NCBI GenBank assembly: GCA_026119935.1 | Contig: JALRMH010000072.1 | Coordinates: 60,353 to 124,352, forward strand | DNA: 64,000 bases | From: Endothia cerciana | Taxonomy: Eukaryota > Ascomycota > Sordariomycetes > Diaporthales > Cryphonectriaceae | Direction of reading: 5' to 3' | Part shown: positions 36,466 through 46,893 of the stretch, one piece after another | Position numbering within the stretch: position 1 is the stretch's first letter | Layout: every line of letters begins with the position of its first letter | Notes under the pieces: model-generated | The model's input: the letters and a program-made list of their open reading frames with translations, nothing else | What the model was told of the DNA's origin: nothing | Databases searched by the model: none | Made by a program: the position numbers and the translations under genes

Positions 36466-36678
36466 TTATGTCTGGGCTTGATTCTGCGCCTCAATTGCCG
36501 AGACCACGGTGTCCTCGTTACCCAGCCGATGAAAGCCGCGTTTTTCGATGTCACGTTCTTCAGGACCAGAGGGGGTGACCTGAGTAAGGAGGCTGACCGG
36601 TGTGTCACTATGGATAGGCTGAGCGACGAGGAAACTGGCCACGAGCATGATTGCTTGCAGGAGGGCGGCGGGCTGCAT
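36466..36678 (-). CDS. Possible small secreted protein (70 aa)
   Basis: A short frame from ATG 36678 begins with a good signal peptide (MQPAALLQAIMLVASFLVAQ). It continues into a polar stretch with a Lys-Arg dibasic site (DIEKRGFHRLG) that Kex2-type proteases could cut. It has no cysteines in the mature part. The frame ends after QNQAQT, and a downstream exon is possible. No homolog recognised; the short length makes chance a real alternative. Confidence 0.3.
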   Translation of the reverse strand: MQPAALLQAIMLVASFLVAQPIHSDTPVSLLTQVTPSGPEERDIEKRGFHRLGNEDTVVSAIEAQNQAQT

Positions 36679-37962
36679 GTTGGCGACAGTGAGTAGCTGT
36701 AATGAACAACACAATCTCGGATGCCTGAAATGTTGAGTACAGATGTAATCTAATAATATGCTATTGCCTGAGGTCTGAAAAGTCTCATGAAGGGTTTACC
36801 TTTGTTTAAGAGTTATTAAACGTTTATAAATGCGTGTTTTCACACTCGACGCTGTGGAGGTTAATTCTGTGAACTGACGACTCTGATCTAACTCCCCATT
36901 CGAACTTTTCTCTCTTGTCTTTGCCATAGTTGTTTATATGCAGTTGGAAGGTCTACCGACCACTGAGCCAGACGTTTTGAGAAAGGGCCACTAGAGCTTG
37001 GATTAGGTTGTCACAAGACTTTTGATATAGTTTAAGATATGGAGATGCCGCTGAATCGACTGAAAACCTTTTCGAAAGCATGTTCTAGCTCGGCAGGTAT
37101 CCGAGCTACATCCACAATGTTTTGGGGTGGGCCGATGCAGCATACTTCTATCCCAACACAGCGGTAAAGGTGAACAAGCGACTGGCATGCAATCGCCAAA
37201 TAGTCATCCCCCGGACTTAGTGAGAACCTCCATCTCCAGACATCATATGGGCCTCACTGTTCAAGGATTTGCTCCTGATTTCACGATCCACTCTTCGGAT
37301 CGATCAGTATAAGTATTGCCCGTGGACGAACCATGATGCCGTCTAAATGCTAAATTAGACATAGTGACGTAGCTCAGACCGTACGTTTCCGTGTGAACAC
37401 TGACTACCTCGCTTCACCGCAAGATCTCAGGGGTGAGCAGCTCAACCTACTGCTGTTGGCCGGCAACCAAAATTCTACGGGCTGTCATAGTGGGCGGCGA
37501 GCATCAGGGTGAGATGAACCCTCCCAAGTGGAACAGTTGGACAAGGACGGGTGTGTGCCTCCCCAACAGATATGACCGGACTTCGAGCAAGGAATTCAGA
37601 GAGATAAACTATTGATAAAGCGTCCTTTCACCATGCCGGATAACGCCAACTACATTTGACTATGGCCCAAGGTCCCAGGCCTTCAAGCAAACCTGCCAAT
37701 GAGAATAGGAGCTGTAGACTTGTGTGAATGGGTCTGAACGGCCTGAAAGAATGGTAATCTATCTCCAATATTAACTCTCAGTAATGCGGTTTCACCGAGT
37801 TGAAAGTATCCATGCTCCAAGTGCTGCGGCGTAGTGACTTAGTAGTATACCTGGGCTCTCCGATGATTTCGTCGCATATGAGCTTGTACTGATCGAGTCT
37901 ATCAAGTGATTCATGAGCCCTATTGACACCTCATTCCACCGCTTCACAACTTTTCGCGCGTT
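36679..37962. other. Gene-poor region bordering the biosynthetic cluster
   Basis: 1.3 kb with no supported gene, AT-rich around 36770-36840. It forms the left boundary of the cluster as I draw it. Confidence 0.35.
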
Positions 37963-39656
37963 TTAATTTTTTTCCCTGGGCATGAATTTGCAATGAAGGC
38001 CCCGGGCCAGATTGGGGGCTGGCGCATTGACATCCGTCTTGCGGTCGAACTCAACGTTTGGGTTCCCGTTCGCATCACATGCGATCCATTTGTACATAGC
38101 CAGAGCGTAGCCGAGCACGATATTTTGCTGCAGCTTTGCCCAGCGCATACCAAGGCATGGGTGACGTCCCTGGCCCCATCCGATGACTACGGTAGGATAA
38201 GTCAGTTCTCACCAAGATCCAGACTAAATTCACATATTAGATACTCACAGCCGTATGCCTCTGACTTGAACTCCTCGCGGCCCTCCAGAAAACGCTCAGG
38301 ATCAAACGTCTTCGGATTTGGGTACAGCTTCTCGTTGTAGTGCACGTCCATGGTATTGTAAGAGGCAAAGCTACCAGATGGAAGGACCTCGTCGCTCCCC
38401 GGGATGGGTATGGCATTGGGCGAGGTATTGTACCGCCCCATGGGAAACGCAACCCACAGACGGATCGCTTCCCTGTAGCAGATGTCCATTGCTGGGAATG
38501 ACTCCTCCCACGCCTCAAGTGGGATCGAATCGAGCTGCTCCACGAGCGGCGCGTCCTTATTCTTGGCATAAGACGCCGCGACACTCCTGAGCTCCTGGTA
38601 CATCCTCTCCTGCCAGTCCTGGAAGTGCGCGCACACGTTCAACATCGCGCCCGTTAGGTAGCCCGCATTCGCACCCGCAATGAACAAGGCGCTGATGCAG
38701 AAGTTGACGATATACTCTTCGTTGTCGCCGAAATCGATGAGATTCTGAACCGCGTCATTTGTGCGGGGCACACCTTGTCCCATGCGCCGCTTTATGATGG
38801 GCGCCACGATACTGTGCAGACCCCAGCGTCCGTATACGCGCTTCCAATAAGCCATGGACGAGAACTTGATCCAGGGCACCGCCATGAGGTGCAGGCTGCT
38901 GGTGGAGCGGAGGAGCATTTGGTACCCGAAAAGAGTGTCCACTGTTTTTGGGTTGTCTGATATCTCGTCGGTACAAAAGATCCGGGTCCCCTGCTGTATC
39001 ACGATACGATAGCACTCTGCCGCCGGGTTGATGATGTTGGTTGGCCTGCGGCCCAGCCCTTCGAAAGCGGTATGAGCATCTCGAGTCACGGCTGAGAGGC
39101 GCTTGACGAGCTGCTCTGTCTTCTGCAGTTCGAGCAGGCGGCGCTGGAAATAAGTCGAACCGGCAGGGGTTTTGGCGATGTGAATCTCCTTGAACGGAGG
39201 CACAATGTCTGGTCCGTGGCCTATGAGCTGGACGCCTTTGATGGCACATAGCCTGCGATCATCCAGATACCATTTGCGAGCAGCCTCTCCCGTGACGGCG
39301 ACAATATGGTGCTTGCCTAGCCAGAAGCTGAAGTTTCCTGTCTTGGAATTTGCTGCCGAGTCCCTCCAAAAATCCCTGGACAAGCTTGTTAGCACGTGGT
39401 TTGGGTTTCAGCTGATACTGATATGCACGACTCACATCTTCTGAGTAAAGAACCGCCATGACCCTACAAATGGAACCGTGTCCGTGGTAAATGCTGGCGA
39501 TTTCTTGTCGACTTTGGGAGTATAAGAGAGGTAGGCCAGGAAAGTCACCAAGATTGCTGTAAGGCTCGACAGCCCAGCAGTGACCAGCCACTGGATATCA
39601 TGCAAATCCATATCTCCGCCCCGCCGGGAAGTAAGCAATGTCCTGTTGGTGTCCAT
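37963..39656 (-). CDS. Cytochrome P450 monooxygenase of the anthraquinone-type cluster
   Basis: Microsomal heme-thiolate oxygenase, 523 residues, from three exons: 39436-39656, 38249-39375 and 37963-38186 (introns 60 and 62 nt, GT-AG). One N-terminal membrane anchor (about residues 25-45) is followed by a Pro-containing hinge. The heme-binding loop is FIGWGQGRHPCLG, Cys about residue 460. An ExxR-type helix is visible as CYREAIRLW, and the PERF motif as FDPERFLEG. The KTGNFSFWLGKHHIVAVTG stretch near the N-terminus resembles, from memory, fungal P450s that couple phenolic polyketides. The expected role is hydroxylation or oxidative coupling of the anthraquinone. It is head-to-head with the MFS pump, and AflR-like sites lie in the shared promoter. 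Confidence 0.9.
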
Positions 39657-39764
39657 CTTATTGCTTGCTCCTTACAGTGTGCCTACGCTGTGAAGCTTGC
39701 TCGATGATGCCAGATTCAGATCGATTGTTTGTATATATTCAAGAGCGCATACCATGTGTATACC

Positions 39765-39775
39765 TCGTTATTCGA
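39765..39775. promoter_or_regulatory. Candidate AflR-type binding site, TCG-N5-CGA
   Basis: Reads TCGTTATTCGA, a full match to the palindromic AflR consensus, about 110 bp upstream of the P450 ATG. Functional assignment is inference; such sites also occur by chance. Confidence 0.4.
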
Positions 39776-39877
39776 TGTGAAAGACCCCAGGGCCCTCTTT
39801 GGGCAAGCTAGAAACTTCAAATCGGAAGATACGGGGCGATAATCAAAGACGTATGCGTGGATCGTGATGTGAGACAG

Positions 39878-39888
39878 TCGTATTTCGG
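39878..39888 (+). promoter_or_regulatory. Candidate AflR-type binding site, TCG-N5-CGG
   Basis: Reads TCGTATTTCGG, matching the relaxed TCG-N5-CGR form, in the same bidirectional promoter. Confidence 0.3.
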
Positions 39889-40524
39889 AGCATTTCGGTG
39901 TGAAGAGTTTCCTTTCTCCCGATGCACGGGTGATAGACTTGGTGAATGCGTGAACCTTGGGGCGTCATGGACATAATTATCGCATATGATTTGCTTCGGA
40001 TTTTCAGTCTCTCAGGTCGAAATTGAAACCCTTCCCACTTCTTCGGAGCAGCGGGAAACCAGCTGAAATCACTCGTGTGACGGAATAGCAGCGAAAATGG
40101 CTACGGATTCGAGCTATCGATTTCGTATTCCTTATCATAGTAACATCGAACGTGCATCTGTATCTGCTATGACGGTGGAAGCCCTGTAAGCAGCCTGAGA
40201 CAGACCTAATTTGGTGCCTCGTGTGGCACACCCTACCAGTACTTCTGGTTGGCGACGGACTGTAGCTTGCCCAGGACTGCGAGTTGCTCCGCTGCCAAAA
40301 CACCGATGTACCTACGTAGGTACCGAGCAAGAAAGCGTTCGTGGGTGGCGTCTGTCCTTGCCAATGGCAAACACCTCTCATCGTCTCTCAAACCATTTTG
40401 ACTTTCACTCTGGAAGGTTCACGCTTTTGTTCGAAGACCTTTCTGCTGTCCTGCAAACGCTCAAAGAGCACTCCCATATTTTACAGTCCCAATTGCAGGG
40501 CTGGCTGTCCCATGATTTGTCAAC

Positions 40525-42733
40525 ATGTTGTCCAAGAAGGAAGAGGAAGAATCCCACGAGCTGGAGGAGAGGAGCTCGACGACAGCGCTGACCAAGAAAG
40601 ACTGCAAGCTTTCGAATGGTGCAGAGTCAAATTCCGCTGGCGATGAGAACACGGCTATCATTCATGGATCCCAAACCGAGTCGGGCAACATCGAGGCAAC
40701 TTCGGATATGGCTTATCCCACGGGCATTACATTCGCCCTGATAATGATGTCCCTTTTTGTTGGCATGTTTCTAGTATCGCTAGTACGTGTGCAGCTTTCA
40801 CCGCAGATACACTTGTGCCGTTTTAGGCTCCCTATAAAGGAGCATGACTGATCATCGTTGACTACAGGACAGGCTCATCATCTCAACCGCCATTCCCCAA
40901 ATCACCAACGATTTCAACTCGGCTGGAGATATTGGTTGGTATGGAACTGCATATCTCTTAACCAGCTGCGCTTTCCAGCTTGTGTTTGGCAAGATATACA
41001 CCATATTCAGCATCAAGGCCACCTTTCTGACCTCAATCATTTTATTTGAGGCTGGTTCTGCTATCTGCGGTGCAGCGCCGAATTCAGTTGCGTTTATTTT
41101 GGGCAGAGCCATTGCTGGCCTTGGGTCAGGAGGCGTTTTCGCCGGCGTTGTACGTATCAAAGCTTCCTGTCGATACCTGCCACTCATTCTGAGGCCCCTC
41201 TATCTTGTCATATTCTGATGTTGTTCTAGATGGTGATCATTGTCTATGCCATTCCATTGCATAAAAGACCAATCTACCAAGGTTCATTCGGCGGCGTTTT
41301 TGGCATTTCGTCAATCGCAGGACCACTGATCGGCGGTGCTTTCACTTCGAACGTCAGTTGGAGGTGGTGTTTCTACATCAATCTTCCCATCGGAGCTGTC
41401 GTTTGCCTCCTTGTCCTCTTTCTACTTCAGATTCCGGACCGACCCAATACCCATCTGCCCTTCAGAAGTAAGCTCGAACAGCTGAATGCTCTAGGCCTCC
41501 TTGCTCTGCTTCCTGGAATTGTCTGCTTGTGCCTGGCCCTCCAGTGGGGTGGCACCACATACGATGCAAGTTCTCCACCTGAAGTATCGTCCACAGCTTT
41601 CAGCCCTGCTAACCGCGCGCAGTGGAGCGAATGGCGAATTATTCTCTTGCTTGTGCTCGCGTTCGTACTTCTGATCTCGTTCGTCTTCATCCAGATCTGG
41701 AAGCCGGATGAGGCCACCGTGCCGCCCAAAATCTTTGCCCAACTCAGTATCGCCTCTGGATTCTGGATAGCCTGCTGCGCCGGAGCGCACCAGAACTTAT
41801 TTGGTACGCTGTCCGAATTGAAGATGAGGATCTCTGTCACTTTCTAATCCTTCACTCTCAGTCTACTATCTTCCCATCTGGTTCCAGGCTATCGAAGGTG
41901 TCTCAGCCGTCGGAAGCGGCATTCACCTCCTCGCCATGCTGTTGCCCACCGTCATCGCAACTGTCCTCAGCGGCCTACTGATCTCTCGAATTGGCTACTA
42001 TAATCCCTTACTGATCTTCGGCATCTGTATCACAGCGGTTGGCAGTGGTTTGTTGACCACTTTGCAAGTGAACACCTCAGCCGGCCAATGGATCGGCTAC
42101 CAGATTCTTTACGGCTTTGGGTTTGGCGCGTCCATGCAGGTGCCCAACATGGCCGCGCAGACGGTGCTGCCGCGCGAGGAGGTCGCCATCGGAGTATCGC
42201 TCATGTTTTTCGCCCAGATGCTCTTTGGCGCGGTCTTCACTTCCGTTGGGCAGAATGTCCTCGGTAATCAACTGGCGAATCGCCTCGCGGGCGTCCCGGG
42301 AATCACCCGTCAGCTGGTTGTGCAGACGGGTGCTACAAGCCTGCTTGATCTCGTTCCCCCGCAGTACCACGATATGGCGTTGCAGGCCTACAACAGCTCG
42401 TTATGCGTGTGCTTCCAGGTCGGGCTAATCATGGCTTGTCTGGCCATCCTTGGCGCACTCACGATGGAGTGGCGAAGTGTCAAGAAAGATCTACCTGCCG
42501 AGAAGCCTACGGATGCGAGCGCAGCCGGGGAAGCTACAAGCGAGGATGGAACAGCCGCTGACAAAACGGTCCATAATGACAACATCAAGAAAGGTGACTC
42601 AAAAAAGGCAATGCCGTCCATCAAAAGCAACGAGGCGAGCAGCATACCGGCCCAGAGCAACGATCAACAAGCATCTTCGGATTCTAAAGCCGGAGTGGAT
42701 GAGGAGAAGGATCACGAGAAAACAGAGACGTGA
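40525..42733 (+). CDS. MFS drug/metabolite efflux pump, DHA2 (14-TM) type
   Basis: Proton-driven exporter of the 14-helix DHA2 family common in fungal metabolite clusters. Four exons give 661 residues: 40525-40782, 40868-41149, 41230-41803 and 41862-42733, introns 85, 80 and 58 nt, GT-AG. A hydrophilic, acidic N-terminus of about 60 residues precedes helix 1. Family motifs include DRLIISTAIPQI at the end of helix 1, the GRAIAGLGSGGVFAG loop, and GPLIGGAFTSNVSWRWCFYINLPIG (antiporter motif C plus the usual WRW). The C-terminal tail is about 80 polar residues, longer than typical. Likely exports the cluster product. Head-to-head with the P450, tail-to-tail with the AflS-like gene. Confidence 0.92.
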
Positions 42734-43172
42734 TGCATAGGATTGATGAAGGGCCCGCTTACTTGAACAAGAATATGCGGGTCTCTAGAATAGCAAAATT
42801 TTCCTGCCGTCGGGCTGTGATACCCTTTGTGTAATCCCCAAACATCGTAGACTTCTAATTGTGTAGCTCTTGTTACTCAATCTACTCGGATGACGAGTAA
42901 CTCTGTGTTGATTGCTGTTTAGTCTAGAGACAGTACGACTGTATGCTCGGTCTACCTATGTTCGTCTACTGAGTATGCCGCTGTCTTGCAAACATATGTA
43001 GTTGCTGCATACTAAATCGAGGCCTGTTAGCAGAGCACCTCATGATAGTTACGAAGATCCAGCGTCGCCTGAATGACCTGTGACGAGGAGCATGACGATG
43101 CCCCTAGGATGTTCGTTTGGATGGCGGAGGCGTTCCGCACCAGGCCTTTCAACTTTTACTTCCATCTCAAAA
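42734..43172. other. Convergent spacer, MFS pump 1 / AflS-like gene
   Basis: 0.44 kb between two stop codons; probable 3' untranslated sequence only. Confidence 0.4.
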
Positions 43173-44711
43173 TTAAGATGCCTCATATTTTGCAACTAAT
43201 GCTACGACCAAACCGTTCTGCGCACGGAGCTGCGTAGTCACCGCCAGCTTCCCCGCCTCATCCCTCACCGTCTCAATAATTCCGAGCAGCTCGCTCATCT
43301 CCATCTCGCCCTCGCCAGCCAGCTGCAGCAAATTCAGGTCGCGTGCCCTCGCCGTGGCCTCAACCTCGCTATTGGGAATACTACCCGGTTCCGGAAGTAG
43401 GTAGGCTGTCAATATGAGCATCACGCTGCCGGTCCCTCGCAGGATCTTCAAGTAGTCTCGCATTGCTCCATGGATTGCCGCGGCATTTGGTACGTGTGGT
43501 GTAGAATTGGTGATGGCGGAGAGGTGGAGGATGTAGACAGCTCCATCCGTCACGGGCTGGGCTCCGCCGGCGACGTAAGAAGTTACTATGATACGAGCTT
43601 GAGGAGAATCCGAAGCGAGACTGACCCCGGAGCCACCGCTGGGCTTGCAGCCGTTGACCTGGGCATGGAAATCCCGGTCCCGGCCGCCTCTGCTCGGAGG
43701 TCCATGCAAGGTGGAAGAATGCTCTGAGCTATCAATCTGCACGACTAGGCGGAGGCTGGGGAATTTCTCGGCGAGACATTGGGCCGTCGACGTCGAGCGG
43801 GCGCCAATCTACAATGATATCTCAGCTTCGTTCCGTGATCTGTGGCACACAACGTAAAAGACTGTCCGCGGAAATCGGCTTACCTCGACTACACATGCTT
43901 TTCCCAGATTCGTCCAGTTCAGCCGCAGGATCACGTCAAGGATCTGATCTTCCTGCTGCAAGCCTGCGCCATGGCAGAGATATGCCGACCACTGGCGGGC
44001 TAGCTTCGGATGCTCTTTGAGGATGGCGCCGAACGATTGGGTAGTATTCAATGCCAGATTATAAGCGGTATTGGAACCGGTGAGAGACATTCCAAAGCGT
44101 GGTGTAGCTGAAGGCATATGGAGGGCCGTGGGGGTGGCCACCTTGACTATGAAGTGGGTGGCGTCCAGCAGGGTGTGTTCCTCGAGAAACCGTGACGACA
44201 GAGGCGTATGTGACACAAAGTTCGCCATCGGCTCCTGGAGAAATCCACATGTGGCTGTCAGCCGGATCACCCGACGGAGCTGAGTCTCAGGAACACCCGC
44301 CAAGTCGGCTAGGTCTTTCATAGGCATGCTCGTCTTCTGCGGTAAGCATGCCAAAATCTGTAGTTCTGCCAGCCACTGGAGACAGGCGAGGATCTCGATC
44401 TGGAGCAACGTGTTAATACTGCAGCATTAATCGGACCAACCGGGAGTGGAAACGAGGACGCGGAGAATAGAGACGGGGATGCAAACCTGGCGGGCAAGAT
44501 CATGGAGCAAGTCGGTTGGTTCACAGACCAGCCTCTTGATTCCCGCGATACTGGCAAGGACGCTGTTCCTAACACGTTGTAGCTCTTCCCCCTTGCTTGA
44601 GGCGAGGGAAGGTTGGACGGACGGATCGACAGTCTGGCCATAGTCAATCAAACTCTTTATCGACGTCGACAGTTGGTCGCTATAGGCTTGAAGGTCCGCT
44701 AGCCCATCCAT
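43173..44711 (-). CDS. AflS/AflJ-like pathway co-regulator (O-methyltransferase fold, degenerate SAM site)
   Basis: Three exons, 44487-44711, 43884-44399 and 43173-43808 (introns 87 and 75 nt), give 458 residues. The N-terminal half (ACLQWLAELQILACLP, DLADLAGVPETQLRRVIRLTATCGF) is a winged-helix dimerisation region shared by O-methyltransferases and the aflatoxin co-activator AflS/AflJ. The motif I equivalent reads VVEIGARSTSTAQCLA, lacking the Gly-x-Gly pattern needed to hold SAM. This, plus its position divergent from an AflR-like gene, favours a co-activator over an enzyme. AflS binds AflR and enhances its activity in the aflatoxin system; the same role here is inference. The alternative is an active O-methyltransferase acting on emodin-type phenols. 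Confidence 0.82.
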
Positions 44712-46893
44712 TCTGAAGCGGTGGGATGGCCGGATTGAGAAAGCCGAAGAGTGAAACAGTGCAGCAAGATTTGGACGACGCAGGATCAAGAATTCAACAG
44801 AGCATAAATATTCTACCGAACCTCGCTAGCAGTAAGCCGGTAATGAGATTGCAAGATGACCTGAGACCTACTGAGACCTAGGGCTTTTGACTGATCTACT
44901 TGATCTGAAGCACGGCCAAATGTAGATGCAGATAGGGCTTGGGAAGGTTCTGGGGTCCAATTTCTATATAAACCCTTTCCTGACTTCTTGGCCCCCCAAA
45001 ACCAAAATTTTGTATCTCCTGGTATTTGAGCGGTAAGTCCATATTACGAGACCAATCTCAAAGCCTTTGCATCTTACGACCCCAAGTCACACGCTTTCTA
45101 ATTCGAAACTTGCGTAGTATCTGCCTTTCTCCGCACATAATTTTCACAGCTGAGAATCCGCAAAGTCAATGAATCATGATCAGACAGGATTGGTATTCAC
45201 TGTCGGTTACAGCGCAACTTGTCTGGAGGGTGAAAATCCCTCGTGATGACGAAGAGCTCTGATGAGCACGGCAGGTACCTGAAAGTCGACATATACGCAG
45301 ATTCAGCATACGATCCTTCTTCTCCTGTACTAGCTGGGTACAGTAACTTCTGGGATTATGACGGCTGCGGCGGTACTAGCATTCACCGGCCATCTATGCG
45401 ACCAATAGATCGTATAAGTTTTCGATAGTGACGGCGGGTTATCTGCACAATGCTGTGTTGCCAATAAAGAAATTGCGTGCTGATCACCGTGTCTGCAAGG
45501 CTGTGGTCTAGAGAATTTAGTAGAGACACAAAGAATACATACCTTGGTATACAGCATGCCATTGGCTTGCTAAAGTCTAAAGATAGCAGTCCGCGTCGAC
45601 GCCGGTGGCTTTCCGGTGTTGCTTACCTGCATGACCGGGTTGTAGCTACTTCTGATAACATTCTTCTGCCTTTCATGCAGGTCTGCTCGCTCGGGACAAC
45701 ACCTGGTAGAGAAAGAGTTTCTTTCCCGAGAGCATGCACTATGCGACAGTTTCCCGTCGAGCTGTCGCTTAGCTCGCCAGGGGAGGATGTAGGGCAGGGG
45801 TGTGCCGCTTTCCAAGTGCCGAATCCAAAGTTTGGACTCGCTGGTTCTTCGAGAGAACAGATTTGCGGAATCGTCAAAGCGGAGGTCGGGAGAAGAGCCA
45901 GTGGGGGAGCTTACAACTCCTTGTCCCCCGGACTGGCGGGAAGGGCGGGCTGACGGGTACCAGTCGGAATACCGCCATCAGTTCGTGTCACTACCTACGT
46001 TATCGGGATACTGGACACTGCAAGTGTTCGGAACTGTGCACTCTGTTGCGGCGTTGTGGATTGGACATCAGCTCAGGATCTCGTCACACACGCCACCTTC
46101 ACGCCTACGTCTTCCGCTTAATCTTCGTCACACGTGCGCGTTCTGCACTGATGATGCCCTGCGGTTACTGGGCTTGGGTGAATCAGGACTGGAGCCACAA
46201 GTCTTCTTAGCTCGTGAACCGACCTATAGGTATCAGAGTCGAACTAGAGCGGCTGCAGGTGCAATATATGCGCCCGCCCCTTTTCGGATCCGGAGCTTTC
46301 CGACAATTCCATAGCTATGCAGGGGACTCAAGGAGTTCGCCTTACAAAAGCTCATGCGCTGGAATGTACCTTTTCCCAGCAAGGTTCCCGTCAACCCGGC
46401 GCACTATCAAGTTGCAACATTCAGGGGTGATCTCCAGGCTTGTTCCGGAGGGACGGTGACGATATCGGACCCTGGCGGGACCTAACGGGTCGCATGAGAG
46501 TTGCTTCTGGCGTTAAGCTACTTGGAGCTGATACGTTACTCCTGGCTTGCGGCTCCTCAAAATTCCCTGGTTCGGCGCGAGAGGCTTGGGCTAGGCTTAC
46601 CGGGCTTGCACACCGTGGAACGGCTGGCTGAGAGCAGCTGGAAGTTGGTTGCGACATCCTCACGTGGGCACTTGAAATGTAATAGGCCAAAGATCTGCAC
46701 ACTGTGGACCCTCACCGCGGGCGGAATGTTCGTTGATAGAGGGCATGTCAGGATAAGAAATCAAGGCTCAGCCTAACTCCAAGTTACTCGACATAAAGAC
46801 GCACAGGATCTATGAAATCCAACTCGTTCTGTAGTGCAAACGTATCTGTCTCGCAACTTGTTACCTCTGATCCGATCCAGATCCAGTCATGCG
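44712..46893. promoter_or_regulatory. 2.2-kb bidirectional region between AflS-like and AflR-like genes
   Basis: Largest promoter gap in the cluster. Open frames such as 45477-45953 and 45802-46314 overlap one another and show no family features, so no gene is called. It contains one perfect AflR-type palindrome (46212-46222) and a CTATATAAA element at about 44964. In the aflatoxin cluster the aflR and aflS genes are likewise divergent around a shared region. Confidence 0.5.
46212..46222. promoter_or_regulatory. Candidate AflR-type binding site, TCG-N5-CGA
   Basis: Reads TCGTGAACCGA, a full palindromic match, 672 bp upstream of the AflR-like ATG. It would allow autoregulation (inference). 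Confidence 0.4.

Larger units (their letters stand above)
39657..40524. promoter_or_regulatory. Bidirectional promoter, P450 / MFS pump 1
   Basis: 868 bp between two divergent start codons. It contains two candidate AflR-type boxes (39765-39775 and 39878-39888), both within about 235 bp of the P450 ATG. No gene fits in it. Confidence 0.5.

Noticed and set aside
43173..44711. Calling this simply an active O-methyltransferase
   Set aside because: The SAM loop is degenerate and the context matches the AflS/AflR pair, so the co-regulator call is preferred, with the enzyme kept as an alternative.
45477..46314. Overlapping plus frames between the AflS-like and AflR-like genes
   Set aside because: Two frames overlap in different registers, no domain is visible, and no splice pattern joins them into a known protein; treated as promoter region.
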